Source: Moraxella nonliquefaciens (GTDB taxonomy: Bacteria; Pseudomonadota; Gammaproteobacteria; Pseudomonadales; Moraxellaceae). Taken from it: a stretch of 64,000 nucleotides of DNA. The notes beneath the pieces are model-generated. The model did no database searches and was not told where the DNA came from. It saw nothing but the letters and a program-made list of their open reading frames with translations. Positions 1-8,732 of the stretch are shown one piece after another; the first letter of the stretch is position 1; each line of letters starts with the position of its first letter. Location of the stretch: NCBI RefSeq assembly GCF_001679005.1, contig NZ_LXTW01000032.1, forward strand, positions 310,001 to 374,000, written 5' to 3'. The translations under genes were made by a program, and so were the position numbers.

Positions 1-9
1 TTCATTGGA

Positions 10-918
10 TTAAAGACTGGCAAAAAACACCATTAGCACAGGAGAGATGAGATTGGTGATAAATCCAAAGCTGACAGCCAACGAAATGATGGGGGTGCCT
101 CCTGCCTGTGTCAGTGTTGGCAGGGTAAAATCAAGACTGGTTACACCGCCAAACCCTATCGCTGCCGATGAAGAATAACGCATAACCCACGGAATAAAGA
201 GCAGTGCCAACACCTCTCGCCCTAAGTCATTAAGCAATGCCACACTGCCCCACATCGCCCCATAAGCATCTGTCATTATCGTACCTGATAGCGTATACCA
301 CCCAAAACCTGATGACAATGCCAGAGCTTGGGATACAGAAACCTCATCAAAAAGCAAAGCAAAAATTGCCCCTGATAACAGGGTTGCCCCCACAAAAATT
401 AAGCTGATTTGCATGCCTCGTTTGTTTAACAGTGCTTGTTTGAGACTCACGCCCAAACCTTTGAGTGAAATGCCCACCAAAAATAACAGTAGCATGAGTA
501 GCACCGTTGTAATGTTCTCTGGCGGTCGCCAGTTGGCAGGCAGAAACTTAACAACAAAAAATCCCATCGCCAAACATAAAATTTGGATAAGACTGCCATG
601 AATGTTGACATTGGGCTTGGTAATCCGACTTTGTTGTAAGCGATACTGACAAGGCGATAAATAATCAAAACACATCAAAGCAATCAATCCTGAACCAACA
701 GTAAGCATGATAAGCACTGACAGATATAAGGCGATATTGGCAAGTTTGTGCTGTAAATCATCAATCAACCCCAATTCCATACCAATGACCATCAAAATCA
801 TAAATACCAAATAGTCTAGCCCACGCTGTGCCAGATGCGTGCTTTTTTTATTGTTTGGCAGAGCAAAACCAACAAACATCGGAGTTAAGACAAGTAGGAG
901 GGTGATGATACCTTGCAT
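10..918 (-). CDS. lysO: Lysine exporter LysO family (DUF340) membrane protein
   Basis: This is a 302-residue polytopic inner-membrane protein with about nine hydrophobic segments. It matches the LysO/YbjE family, which exports L-lysine and toxic lysine analogues. The conserved C-terminal half carries GFGWYTLSG (residues 204-212) and NDLGREV (230-236), typical of the family. Length is close to the E. coli protein. The ATG at 918 is preceded by a good promoter at 970-997 on the same strand, but I see no clear Shine-Dalgarno. The stop codon lies 10 bases from the window edge, so any downstream operon partner is not visible. The family call is firm; the substrate is inferred from the family. Confidence 0.85.
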   Translation of the reverse strand: MQGIITLLLVLTPMFVGFALPNNKKSTHLAQRGLDYLVFMILMVIGMELGLIDDLQHKLANIALYLSVLIMLTVGSGLIALMCFDYLSPCQYRLQQSRITKPNVNIHGSLIQILCLAMGFFVVKFLPANWRPPENITTVLLMLLLFLVGISLKGLGVSLKQALLNKRGMQISLIFVGATLLSGAIFALLFDEVSVSQALALSSGFGWYTLSGTIMTDAYGAMWGSVALLNDLGREVLALLFIPWVMRYSSSAAIGFGGVTSLDFTLPTLTQAGGTPIISLAVSFGFITNLISPVLMVFFASL

Positions 919-969
919 GGCAGATGGGGAGTCAGTGGCTCTTTAAATGTGAAATGTGAAAATCGTAAG

Positions 970-997
970 ATTATAGCATTTTTTTATAAATAGACAA
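970..997 (-). promoter_or_regulatory. Sigma70-type promoter for lysO
   Basis: On the minus strand a -35 TTGTCT (997-992) and a perfect -10 TATAAT (975-970) are separated by 16 bases. They lie about 50 bases upstream of the lysO ATG. No operator palindrome is evident in the 195-base gap up to the next gene. Confidence 0.6.
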
Positions 998-1113
998 GAT
1001 TTTGATTAGCATTTATTCAAATCACACACCTGCATAAACTCAAAACATCCATAAAGTCCATCCATAAAAAGGACAGCACCAATCACCTTTCATACATTTT
1101 ATTCATCAACCAT

Positions 1114-2010
1114 TTAGAGTTGATTGACACCAAAGGTGTCGCAGGCTTGGATATCGCCTGTTTTAAAACCCCGATAAAACCAATACTGACGTTGGACGCT
1201 TGTGCCATGTGTGAAGCTGTCAGGGATGACATGTCCGTGTGATTTGTGTTGTAGATAGTCATCACCGATTTTCTTGGCAGCGTCTAAGGCTTCTTCTATA
1301 TCACCCTGTTGCAAAAATCCAGTACGTTCGTGATTCTTCTTTGCCCACATGCCTGCAAAACAGTCGGCTTGTAACTCTTGACGCACTGATAATTCATTGG
1401 CTTGTCGCTTAGTTGCCTGCATTTGGGCTCTTCGTACCTCTTGGGAGATGCCCAGCAATGTCTGGACATGATGCCCCACTTCATGGGCGATGACATAGGC
1501 TTGGGCAAAGTCACCAACCTGGTCATTAAAAGACAGTTCAGTACTGCCATTACGCTCACCACTGACATTCATGTGTCGTCTCATATCCACAAAAAACTGT
1601 GTATCCAAATATACTTTTTGGTCAGAGGGGCAATAAAAAGGGCCACTGGCTGACATTGCCATCCCACACGCTGATTTGACCGAACCTTTGAACATGACCA
1701 GTGTTGGGGGTTGATATATGTCACCAAAACTTGCAAAAATGGGTGTCCATACATCTTCGGTGTCGGCAAGTACAGTCGCCACAAATTCACGATTCTCAAC
1801 CTGATTGGCGGTCTCGTTGATGGGAGCGGACTGTTCGTTCACCTGCCCTACTTGCTGAGCTACTCCAAGCGTGGTCTCAGGACTTATCCCAAATACTCTC
1901 CACAAAACCAAAGCAAGGATGATACTGCCAATACTTAACCCACCTGTTTTCATACCGCTACCACGTCGGTCTTCAATGTTATTACTCTGTCTGCGACCAC
2001 GCCACTGCAT
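1114..2010 (-). CDS. ypfJ: Neutral zinc metallopeptidase, YpfJ family
   Basis: The 298-residue protein belongs to the YpfJ-type neutral zinc metallopeptidases. A basic, Arg-rich N-terminus (MQWRGRRQ) precedes one transmembrane segment at about residues 24-42, then a periplasmic region. The zinc motif HEVGH is at 176-180, and a downstream ELQADCFAG (212-220) probably supplies the third ligand. Length and motif order match the family. The start has an upstream AGGTGAG as ribosome binding site. It stands alone, divergent from the esterase gene at 2146. The physiological substrate is unknown for the whole family. Confidence 0.88.
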   Translation of the reverse strand: MQWRGRRQSNNIEDRRGSGMKTGGLSIGSIILALVLWRVFGISPETTLGVAQQVGQVNEQSAPINETANQVENREFVATVLADTEDVWTPIFASFGDIYQPPTLVMFKGSVKSACGMAMSASGPFYCPSDQKVYLDTQFFVDMRRHMNVSGERNGSTELSFNDQVGDFAQAYVIAHEVGHHVQTLLGISQEVRRAQMQATKRQANELSVRQELQADCFAGMWAKKNHERTGFLQQGDIEEALDAAKKIGDDYLQHKSHGHVIPDSFTHGTSVQRQYWFYRGFKTGDIQACDTFGVNQL

Positions 2011-2100
2011 AACTCACCTGTCATCATAAAATATTGACTTATTATAAGGCAATTATGAGGTAACATTGCAAAAAATCTGTAAGAATTTTTAAAAATTATG

Positions 2101-2137
2101 TATAATTAGAACGCATGAAACATTAGAATTTTAGGAG
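2101..2137 (+). promoter_or_regulatory. -10 box and Shine-Dalgarno deciding a GTG start
   Basis: A TATAAT at 2101-2106 is followed about 30 bases later by TAGGAG (2132-2137). That places a good ribosome binding site 8 bases before the GTG at 2146 and supports that rare start. No convincing -35 is visible. Confidence 0.5.
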
Positions 2138-2145
2138 CCAATAAG

Positions 2146-2832
2146 GTGTCGTTACTTCCTTTTGAAACAGTCATTCACAACCCCAAAGATAAACCCATCA
2201 AATACGCCGTGATATGGCTTCATGGATTGGGGGCAAATGGTCATGATTTTGTGCCTATTGTGCCTAAGCTTGGACTGTCTGATGAGATTGGCATACGATT
2301 CATTTTTCCACATGCCCCATCCATCGCTGTAACCGTCAATGGAGGTTATGTCATGCCTGCATGGTATGACATCTTGGAGATGAGTCTAGACAGAAAGGTG
2401 GACATCACCCAAATAAAGGCATCCAGCGAACGTATTAATGACTTGATTGATGAACAAATACGCTTGGGTATACCCAGTGAAAACATCATCATCGCAGGTT
2501 TTTCCCAAGGCGGTGCTGTTGCTTATCACAACGCCCTAACCAACAGCCGACCACTGGCAGGACTGCTCGCCCTATCCACTTATCTTGCCACCGAAGATGA
2601 GATTAATAAGATTGACATCAATCAGTCTTTACCTGTCAAAATTGACCATGGCGACTATGATGACATTGTGCCATCGGTGCTGGCAGTTAGGGCAAATGAA
2701 AAACTCACCACTTTGGGACTATCACCTGAATTTAAACGCTATGGCATGGGTCATCAGGTATGTATGGAGCAGATTGGGGATATTGGCAGATGGATAAATG
2801 CGATATTTACCAAAAATCAAAACCTTGTATGA
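2146..2832 (+). CDS. Alpha/beta hydrolase, carboxylesterase/phospholipase family
   Basis: This 228-residue serine hydrolase belongs to the small carboxylesterase/lysophospholipase family, also related to acyl-protein thioesterases. Visible motifs are the oxyanion-loop LHGLGA (25-30), the nucleophile elbow GFSQGGA (118-124, Ser120), the acid in HGDYDDIVP (Asp172 likely) and the histidine in GMGHQV (His203). There is no signal peptide, so it is cytoplasmic. Translation starts at GTG, supported by TAGGAG. The gene is monocistronic: its stop codon sits inside a small terminator hairpin. The natural substrate cannot be read from sequence. Confidence 0.9.
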   Translation: MSLLPFETVIHNPKDKPIKYAVIWLHGLGANGHDFVPIVPKLGLSDEIGIRFIFPHAPSIAVTVNGGYVMPAWYDILEMSLDRKVDITQIKASSERINDLIDEQIRLGIPSENIIIAGFSQGGAVAYHNALTNSRPLAGLLALSTYLATEDEINKIDINQSLPVKIDHGDYDDIVPSVLAVRANEKLTTLGLSPEFKRYGMGHQVCMEQIGDIGRWINAIFTKNQNLV

Positions 2833-2843
2833 ACAAGGCTTTT
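2819..2843 (+). terminator. Terminator hairpin overlapping the esterase stop codon
   Basis: CCTTGT (2823-2828) pairs with ACAAGG (2833-2838) around a 4-base loop that contains the TGA stop. Flanking AAAA and TTTT extend the stem. The T run is only four long, so efficiency is uncertain. Confidence 0.5.
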
Positions 2844-2859
2844 GGATTGGATGAACGAC

Positions 2860-3363
2860 TTATTTATTTGGCAAATCTCTAAGCTCCCATGTCGGTGTGG
2901 ATTCATATACCTTTGGCGGAGCTTGGACTTTGGGGTTTAGACCAACAGCAATCTTATGCCAAATGGATGAATTATCATACTTCTCTCGCTCGGCGATGGC
3001 AGCTTTCTTTTTGCGTTGGATTTGGTTACTTTGAATGACATAGACCTTACGGGCATCACTGGCAATCGCTTGGGCGTTTTTGTCCATGACGATAACCTCT
3101 AAGGTGTATTCACCTGCTGCCAAATCAATGGTTGGCACACTGGCAGTCAGTCCATCAGCCATTACCTGACCATTTAACAAAATGACCGTAGTATGCCCCA
3201 TCTCTAATGCTGGAAAAACAGTCGCCTGCACATCAATACTTTGGGCAGGACGATGATAAGCACGATCTTTGGCAGGCTCACTGATTTGGACTTCATAAGC
3301 AAAACAGAATGTTGGCAGAGCAACCAATACCACACACATTGCTGATTTTAAAAGGTGATTCAT
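2860..3363 (-). CDS. Hypothetical exported protein
   Basis: I do not recognise this 167-residue protein. The chosen ATG at 3363 gives an immediate signal peptide (MNHLLKSAM... ending CFA) with likely cleavage before YEVQ; the longer reading frame would start at a TTG at 3402. GGAAAAAAG precedes the ATG. The mature part is mainly beta-like, with a region that looks like an Ig-type or carbohydrate-binding fold (VTVIL and YTLEVIVMDKN strands). It ends in a basic segment (QRKKKAAIAEREK) and a polar tail. It follows glnA on the same strand after a 110-base gap. Periplasmic location is likely; function is unknown. Confidence 0.7.
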   Translation of the reverse strand: MNHLLKSAMCVVLVALPTFCFAYEVQISEPAKDRAYHRPAQSIDVQATVFPALEMGHTTVILLNGQVMADGLTASVPTIDLAAGEYTLEVIVMDKNAQAIASDARKVYVIQSNQIQRKKKAAIAEREKYDNSSIWHKIAVGLNPKVQAPPKVYESTPTWELRDLPNK

Positions 3364-3472
3364 CTTTTTTCCAATTGTACAAAGTGATCTTATTTTACCC
3401 AAAAATTACCAAAAATGCACGTAAAAATAAACGACACAAACCTAAATTTATGCCGTTTATCTTTTTAAATGC

Positions 3473-4882
3473 TTAGCAACGATAATACATATCAAATTCC
3501 AAAGGATGCACCGCTTCGTTGATGCGTTGTACTTCTTTTGTTTTTAGGGCGATATAATCATCAATCATCTCTTTGGTAAAGACACCGCCTTTTAGTAAAA
3601 AGTCATGATCATCACGTAGGGCGTTTAATGCCACTTCTAGATTTTGGGCAACCGTTGGGATAAGCATCTCTTCTTCTGGGGGCAAATCATACAAGTTTTT
3701 ATCAGATGCCTCACCGGGGTCTATTTTGTTCTCAATACCATCAAGTCCTGCCATGAGCAGTGCCGAAAAACACAAATAAGGGTTGGCAGAGGGGTCAGGA
3801 AAACGCACCTCCACACGCACCGCTTTTGGGCTATTGACATGGGGAATGCGAATGGATGCTGAACGGTTAGAGGCTGAATATGCCAGTTTAATCGGTGCTT
3901 CATAATGTGGTACTAAGCGTTTGTAACTGTTGGTACTGGGGTTGGTGATGGCGTTCAAGGCACGTGCATGCTTGATGATGCCACCGATAAAATATAAAGC
4001 ATTCTTAGACAATCCTGCGTACTCATCGCCAGAGAAAGTGTTCACGCCGTCCTTTGAAATGGACATGTTCACATGCATGCCAGAACCATTATCACCCACT
4101 AAGGGTTTGGGCATAAAGGTGGCGGTTTTGCCAAATTGACCAGCGACATTTTGCACAATGTATTTAAACTGCTGTACTTCATCCGCTTTTGTAACAAGCG
4201 TATTAAAAGAGATGCCAATTTCAAGCTGACCGCTTGCCACCTCATGATGATGCACCTCAATACGTCCCTCACCCATAACCTCATCAATACGCTCACACAT
4301 CAAGGCACGCATGTCATGATAATGGTCAATGGGCGGTACAACTGCATACGCCCCTTTGACAGCAGGGCGTTGACCGCTATTGCCCCACGCATAGTCTTTA
4401 TTGGTACTCCATGCTGCCGCCTCACTGATGACGGTGTGTCTTGCTCCTGACATATCAATGTCCCACTTGACCTCATCGAAGACAAAAAACTCAGGTTCAG
4501 GCCCTACCAAAACTTTATCGCCCAAACCTGTGGATTTTAGGTACACTTCGGCACGTTTGGCGATAGAGCGTGGATCTTTGGCATAGCCTTGCATGGTATC
4601 AGGCTCAATGATATCACAGGTTACAACTACCGTTGGCACCTCAAAAAATGGGTCAAGATAAGCGGTATTGGCATCGGGCAATAATATCATGTCCGAGCTT
4701 TCCACACCTTTCCACCCTGCCACGCTTGATGCATCAAACATCTTACCGTCTTCTAAGGTATCTTCATCTACACTATAAGCTGGAAAAGTCAGATGCATCT
4801 CTTTACCATGGGTATCGGTAAAACGAAAATCCACCCATTTGGCCTCTGATGATTCAATCAAATCAAGTAATTTATTCGCCAT
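3473..4882 (-). CDS. glnA: Type I glutamine synthetase
   Basis: The 469-residue enzyme makes glutamine from glutamate, ammonia and ATP and is the central nitrogen-assimilation enzyme. It has the full GSI length, the metal and substrate motifs GPEPEFFVFD and NGSGMHVNMS, the ATP loop NRSASIRIP, and the adenylylation site NLYDLPPEE with Tyr398. Control by a GlnE-type adenylyltransferase is therefore expected. A GGAG ribosome site precedes the ATG. An AT-rich perfect palindrome lies 56-74 bases upstream of the start. No ntrBC genes are adjacent, and I see no sigma54 -24/-12 promoter. Confidence 0.98.
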   Translation of the reverse strand: MANKLLDLIESSEAKWVDFRFTDTHGKEMHLTFPAYSVDEDTLEDGKMFDASSVAGWKGVESSDMILLPDANTAYLDPFFEVPTVVVTCDIIEPDTMQGYAKDPRSIAKRAEVYLKSTGLGDKVLVGPEPEFFVFDEVKWDIDMSGARHTVISEAAAWSTNKDYAWGNSGQRPAVKGAYAVVPPIDHYHDMRALMCERIDEVMGEGRIEVHHHEVASGQLEIGISFNTLVTKADEVQQFKYIVQNVAGQFGKTATFMPKPLVGDNGSGMHVNMSISKDGVNTFSGDEYAGLSKNALYFIGGIIKHARALNAITNPSTNSYKRLVPHYEAPIKLAYSASNRSASIRIPHVNSPKAVRVEVRFPDPSANPYLCFSALLMAGLDGIENKIDPGEASDKNLYDLPPEEEMLIPTVAQNLEVALNALRDDHDFLLKGGVFTKEMIDDYIALKTKEVQRINEAVHPLEFDMYYRC

Positions 4883-4937
4883 ACTCGCTCCAAATTTATC
4901 ACTTAACCAAGCAACCTAAATAAATGGCTTGTTAAGC

Positions 4938-4956
4938 AACTAAATTAAATTTAGTT
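4938..4956. promoter_or_regulatory. AT-only palindrome upstream of glnA, candidate operator
   Basis: AACTAAATT and AATTTAGTT form a perfect inverted repeat with 9-base arms and a 1-base centre, 56-74 bases before the glnA start. Its position suits a promoter-proximal operator. It does not resemble the GC-rich NtrC site TGCACC...GGTGCA. The regulator is unknown. Confidence 0.45.
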
Positions 4957-5065
4957 AATCGTTTAAATTGTCATAATTTACCATCGTTAGGCAGTTTATG
5001 CAAATGGTATTTTACAATCAATGGGGATTTGTCACAAAAAATGGTTTGGTCTGAAATGACCCAAA

Positions 5066-5371
5066 TCAGTCTGGTGGATTCATCTGCAACTGGTCAGGAT
5101 TTAGCCCAAAATAAAACACAAAAGTTGCCACCATGCTATTTACCAAGATAAATGCCACATCCAAATTCTCATGTCCCAGCACGAACCGCCCAAGCAGTGC
5201 TGATATCACCAACATCATCACAAAACACATCAATAACAGCTGTATCATGGTTGGGTGCATGAATGTATATTGTGTGCCTGCTTTGCGTTTGGGGGTGAGA
5301 ATTTTTAAATGAATCATAAATCCAATGACATATACCACACCGCCTAGTATCAAATAACCAAGAAAACCCAT
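5066..5371 (-). CDS. Small hypothetical membrane protein
   Basis: The 101-residue protein has three predicted transmembrane helices, at about residues 3-22, 43-63 and 72-92. A basic cytoplasmic loop (HLKILTPKRKAG) sits after the first. No motif or family is recognisable. It lies between glnA and the yghU-like gene on the same strand with gaps over 60 bases, so co-transcription is possible but not shown. Confidence 0.6.
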   Translation of the reverse strand: MGFLGYLILGGVVYVIGFMIHLKILTPKRKAGTQYTFMHPTMIQLLLMCFVMMLVISALLGRFVLGHENLDVAFILVNSMVATFVFYFGLNPDQLQMNPPD

Positions 5372-5439
5372 AATCCACCCATATCATTTATCTGCTCATT
5401 CATTCAAACATTCACAATGAGTTATTTGTTTTTTATGGT

Positions 5440-6240
5440 TTAATCTATTGGAGATAACGCCACTTTTTCGCCCCACGCCACTGCCTTACGATTTTTGATG
5501 GTTGTTGCCCAACGTATGACATGTTGATACTCATGTACCCCCAAAAATTTTGATGCGTCATATTTGGCATAATCATTTTCACCAATATACAAATCACCCA
5601 ACACCAAAGCCCCATACCATGGATAAATTGCCATGTCAGCAATACTGTACTCACCTACCATATATTCACGTTCTGATAAATGCTTATCCAACACATCAAG
5701 TTGGCGTTTGGTTTCCATGGCATAACGGTTAATGGCGTACTCAATGGGTGTAGGAGCATAGGCATAAAAATGCCCAAAACCACCACCAACAAAAGGGGCT
5801 GACCCCATTTGCCACATAAGCCAAGAGAGCATTTGGGCGTGGTCGGTTGGATTTTTTGGTAAAAATTTGCCATATTTTTGGGCAAGATAGAGCAGTATCG
5901 CTCCGCTTTCAAACACCGATATGGGTGTGTCGGCAGTATTATCCACCAATGCAGGGATTTTGGCGTTGGGGTTAATCGCCACAAAGCCCGAACCAAACTG
6001 CTCACCATCTAAGATATTGATTTTAAAAGCATCATAGTCCAGCAGTCCCAATGCCTTTAACTCTTCTAAAATGATATTTACCTTTTTGCCATTAGGGGTA
6101 TTTAGGCTATATAGTTGATAAGGTTTATCGCCTTTTGGTAAGGTTTTCTCATACCTTGCTCCTGCGGTCGGTCGGTTAATACTGTCAAATTTTGTACCCA
6201 TGTCATTAGGTGTCCAAACTTTGGGGGGCATATAACTCAT
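5440..6240 (-). CDS. yghU: Glutathione S-transferase family disulfide-bond oxidoreductase (YghU-like)
   Basis: The 266-residue protein follows E. coli YghU nearly end to end: the N-terminal PPKVWT and NRPTAG segments, thioredoxin-fold QLYSLNTPNGKKV with the TPN glutathione-contact region, and the FESGAILLYLA and APFVGGGFGHFY blocks. The C-terminal helical domain ends at the ALSPID tail. It lacks the last 20 or so polar residues of the E. coli enzyme. YghU-type enzymes bind two glutathiones and reduce organic disulfides and hydroperoxides. It is cytoplasmic and a single gene. The family call is secure; the in vivo substrate is unknown. Confidence 0.9.
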   Translation of the reverse strand: MSYMPPKVWTPNDMGTKFDSINRPTAGARYEKTLPKGDKPYQLYSLNTPNGKKVNIILEELKALGLLDYDAFKINILDGEQFGSGFVAINPNAKIPALVDNTADTPISVFESGAILLYLAQKYGKFLPKNPTDHAQMLSWLMWQMGSAPFVGGGFGHFYAYAPTPIEYAINRYAMETKRQLDVLDKHLSEREYMVGEYSIADMAIYPWYGALVLGDLYIGENDYAKYDASKFLGVHEYQHVIRWATTIKNRKAVAWGEKVALSPID

Positions 6241-6345
6241 GGTCTCTCCAAATTAATGTATGTCGCTGGCGGTTAAATAAAAAAATTCACAGAATAAAGA
6301 ATATAATTAAACAAATTTTGTTCACAGCATCAGTATACAAATTGA

Positions 6346-6975
6346 CTAGACATGACCAATTTGTTTTAAAAATTCATATAATTCATCGGCAAATTTGGCA
6401 TACCCTGCTTCATTGGCGTGGATTTGGTCAGATTTTAATTTATCATCTGATAAGATATTTGACCAGCTCTTTTTAAACAAAGGCACATCCAACTCATCTG
6501 CTACGTCTTTATATACAGGATTATCAGTTGCCTTGCCAAATAGTGCACTGGTGGACAAATGTGGCTCGGCGATAAGAACTACGGGGATATTTTTATCTTG
6601 TAGTGCTTTGATGATATTGATTAAATTGGTACGGGTTTGACCTGCGTTCACTCGCCTTAGTACGTCATTACCACCAATGCCCAACAGTACTAATTTGGGA
6701 TTTTGGGCAAATACCTCATTCATGCGAGCCAATACGTCGGCGGTTGTGTCGCCATTGACCCCCATATTGATGATGTTCCAACCTGTTTTTTTGGCAAGCA
6801 CAGCAGGGTAGCTTTTAGATTTATCCACGCCATAGCCAAAAGTTAGACTGTCGCCTAATGCCACAACTTTCGCCCCATTTGGTAGGGGGCTAAATTTCGG
6901 TGCATCATGACAACCAACGGCAAAGGCGATGGGTAAGATGATGAATGATTTTAAAAATGTACGGCGATTTGGCAT
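6346..6975 (-). CDS. GDSL-type arylesterase/lysophospholipase (TesA-like), Tat lipoprotein
   Basis: The 209-residue SGNH hydrolase has block I GDSLTFGYG with Ser43, GGND at 101-104, and DQIH with Asp183/His186. That is a complete TesA-like catalytic set. The N-terminus is unusual: NRRTFLKS fits the twin-arginine consensus and is followed by a hydrophobic stretch and AVGC (Cys22), a plausible lipobox. It is probably exported folded and lipid-anchored, whereas classical TesA uses a Sec signal. It lies just downstream of the aceF terminator, so it is likely transcribed separately. Confidence 0.85.
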   Translation of the reverse strand: MPNRRTFLKSFIILPIAFAVGCHDAPKFSPLPNGAKVVALGDSLTFGYGVDKSKSYPAVLAKKTGWNIINMGVNGDTTADVLARMNEVFAQNPKLVLLGIGGNDVLRRVNAGQTRTNLINIIKALQDKNIPVVLIAEPHLSTSALFGKATDNPVYKDVADELDVPLFKKSWSNILSDDKLKSDQIHANEAGYAKFADELYEFLKQIGHV

Positions 6976-7006
6976 AATTTTTAGTAAAATTTTTGTAAAT
7001 TATAAC

Positions 7007-7035
7007 AAAAAAGACGGAATGATTCCGCCTTTTTT
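7007..7035 (-). terminator. Rho-independent terminator of aceEF
   Basis: On the minus strand a long stem is formed by AAAAAAGGCGGAAT and ATTCCGTCTTTTTT, with one G-T pair, a tiny loop and a T run. It lies about 22 bases after the aceF stop and closes the operon. Confidence 0.85.
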
Positions 7036-7056
7036 GTGATTTTTATTTTACTAAAA

Positions 7057-8721
7057 TTACAGTAAAATTTTGCGTGGGTCGGCAAGTAGCTTAGCAATGT
7101 AACGAGTAAACACCGCCGCATCCGCTCCATTAATGGTACGATGGTCATACGACAATGACAATGGCAACATAAGACGTGGCTCAAACTCTTTACCATTCCA
7201 ACGTGGCTGATGAGTAGATTCAGAGATGCCCAAAATCGCCACTTGTGGGTGATTGACAAGCGGTGTGAAGTAAGTACCGCCCATATTGCCTTGACTTGAA
7301 ATGGTAAATGACGCACCTTGCAAATCTTTGGCGGACAGTTTCTTGTCACGGGCTTTTTTGGCAAGCTCACCAATCTCAATGGCAAGCTGTCTTATGCCTT
7401 TGTCTTGGGCGTTACGAATCACAGGCACAATCAAGCCGTCATCGGTGGCAACAGCAATACCCATATTCACCGATTTACGGATAATCATCTGAGTGTTGTC
7501 GTCTGAGACGTGGCTGTTAAACTTAGGATGCTGAGTTAGCGCATAAGCCACCGCCTTTACGATAAACGCCAAAATGGTCAATCCCACGCCTTGTGCTTTA
7601 AATTCAGCTTTTAGCTCGTTACGCATGACCTCGGTGTCGGTAATGTCCGCCAAATCAAATTGCGTAACCTGCGGTAATAGCGTATTTAGGTTCAGCTGTG
7701 GGATGGAGACTTTTTGTAGGCGTGACAGCTCTTGGATTTCAATCTCGCCCCAAATCTCTTTATTTGTCATGTCAGGCAATGGTGGCAAGCCAACCGCCAA
7801 ACCACTTGCCGTGCTGGCAGTAGGCTTAGTGCTGGCAGTACTGATGACCGATTTGACATACTCAAACAAGTCCTCTTTTAGGATGCGACCGTGTGAGGCA
7901 GTACCCTTGACAAGGCTGATATCCACACCCAATTCACGAGCCAGTTTACGTACAGCAGGCCCTGCGTGAACATCTTTGGCACGAGCGTTCACCTCCGCCT
8001 CTGGCAGCTTAGTATCGCTTACAGGGGCAGATGTTTGGGCAGGGGTTTTTGGTGATTGTGTCTTGGGTGCTTCGGTTTTAACTTCTGCTTTTACAGCTTC
8101 GCTTGCAACCTCGGAGGTAGGAGCAGAACCACCTTTGATGGTAATAAAGGCTTGACCGTTAGTTACAGTATCGCCAGCATGAACCAAGATAGCCTCTACC
8201 ACACCATCAAGTGGGGCTGGCACTTCCACAGATGCTTTGTCAGACTCGACAAGTAACAAAGATTGACCTTCGGTAATACTGTCGCCAACTTTAACAAGCA
8301 CTTCTGCCACTTCGGCACTGTCTACACCCAAATCAGGCAGGTTGTGGGTTTGGCTTGCACCACCTACCGCACTGGGGGCTGTCTTAGATTCTAACTCTTC
8401 ATCTTTTGGAGCTTGTGGCTCTTCTCTTGGCTCTTCTTTTGGCTCTTGTTTGGTTTGTTGATGTTCATCTTTTGGGGCTTCGCTAGGAGCAGATTGACCT
8501 GCTTCTACCTCAAAAAGGGCTGTACCCTCAGAGATGCTATCGCCAACCTTTACCAAAACAGCGGTTACAGTACCGCTCACAGGAGACGGCACTTCTACTG
8601 ATGCTTTATCGGACTCTGCTAAAATCAGGCTGTCATTTTCAGAGATAACATCTCCAACTTTAACAAGCACTTCTGCCACTTCGGCACTGTCTACACCCAA
8701 ATCGGGGGCTTTAATTTGCAT
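7057..8721 (-). CDS. aceF: Pyruvate dehydrogenase E2, dihydrolipoyllysine acetyltransferase
   Basis: The 554-residue E2 core subunit transfers the acetyl group from lipoamide to CoA. The order is two lipoyl domains (modified lysines Lys39 and Lys162, each in ESDKASVEVP), flexible Pro/Glu/Lys-rich linkers, the peripheral subunit-binding domain at about 250-290, and the catalytic core to the C-terminus. The catalytic motif reads DHRTINGAD with His527. The position usually Asp in HxxxDG is Asn531, a substitution known in some E2p enzymes. The two lipoyl domains share a 50-base identical DNA repeat. It starts 12 bases after aceE, so the pair is an operon. No lpd (E3) follows. Confidence 0.97.
   Translation of the reverse strand: MQIKAPDLGVDSAEVAEVLVKVGDVISENDSLILAESDKASVEVPSPVSGTVTAVLVKVGDSISEGTALFEVEAGQSAPSEAPKDEHQQTKQEPKEEPREEPQAPKDEELESKTAPSAVGGASQTHNLPDLGVDSAEVAEVLVKVGDSITEGQSLLLVESDKASVEVPAPLDGVVEAILVHAGDTVTNGQAFITIKGGSAPTSEVASEAVKAEVKTEAPKTQSPKTPAQTSAPVSDTKLPEAEVNARAKDVHAGPAVRKLARELGVDISLVKGTASHGRILKEDLFEYVKSVISTASTKPTASTASGLAVGLPPLPDMTNKEIWGEIEIQELSRLQKVSIPQLNLNTLLPQVTQFDLADITDTEVMRNELKAEFKAQGVGLTILAFIVKAVAYALTQHPKFNSHVSDDNTQMIIRKSVNMGIAVATDDGLIVPVIRNAQDKGIRQLAIEIGELAKKARDKKLSAKDLQGASFTISSQGNMGGTYFTPLVNHPQVAILGISESTHQPRWNGKEFEPRLMLPLSLSYDHRTINGADAAVFTRYIAKLLADPRKILL
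8285..8334. repeat. 50-bp perfect direct repeat, copy 1 (lipoyl domain 2 of aceF)
   Basis: These 50 bases are identical to 8654-8703. They encode the start of the second lipoyl domain (DLGVDSAEVAEVLVKVG region). Identity at every synonymous site over 50 bases points to recent duplication or gene conversion. Confidence 0.9.
8654..8703. repeat. 50-bp perfect direct repeat, copy 2 (lipoyl domain 1 of aceF)
   Basis: This is the partner of 8285-8334, offset by 369 bases in the same reading frame. Recombination between the copies would delete exactly 123 codons, one lipoyl domain plus linker, without a frameshift. Confidence 0.9.
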
Positions 8722-8732
8722 AATTCATCTCC

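Noticed and set aside
4883..5065. Possible sigma54 promoter or NtrC sites for glnA
   Set aside because: A TTTGCA is present but no GG at the required -24 spacing, and no GC-rich NtrC palindrome is visible.
7057..8721. Inactive AceF because of Asn in the HxxxDG motif
   Set aside because: His is kept and Asn at this position is known in functional E2p enzymes, and the rest of the core is intact.
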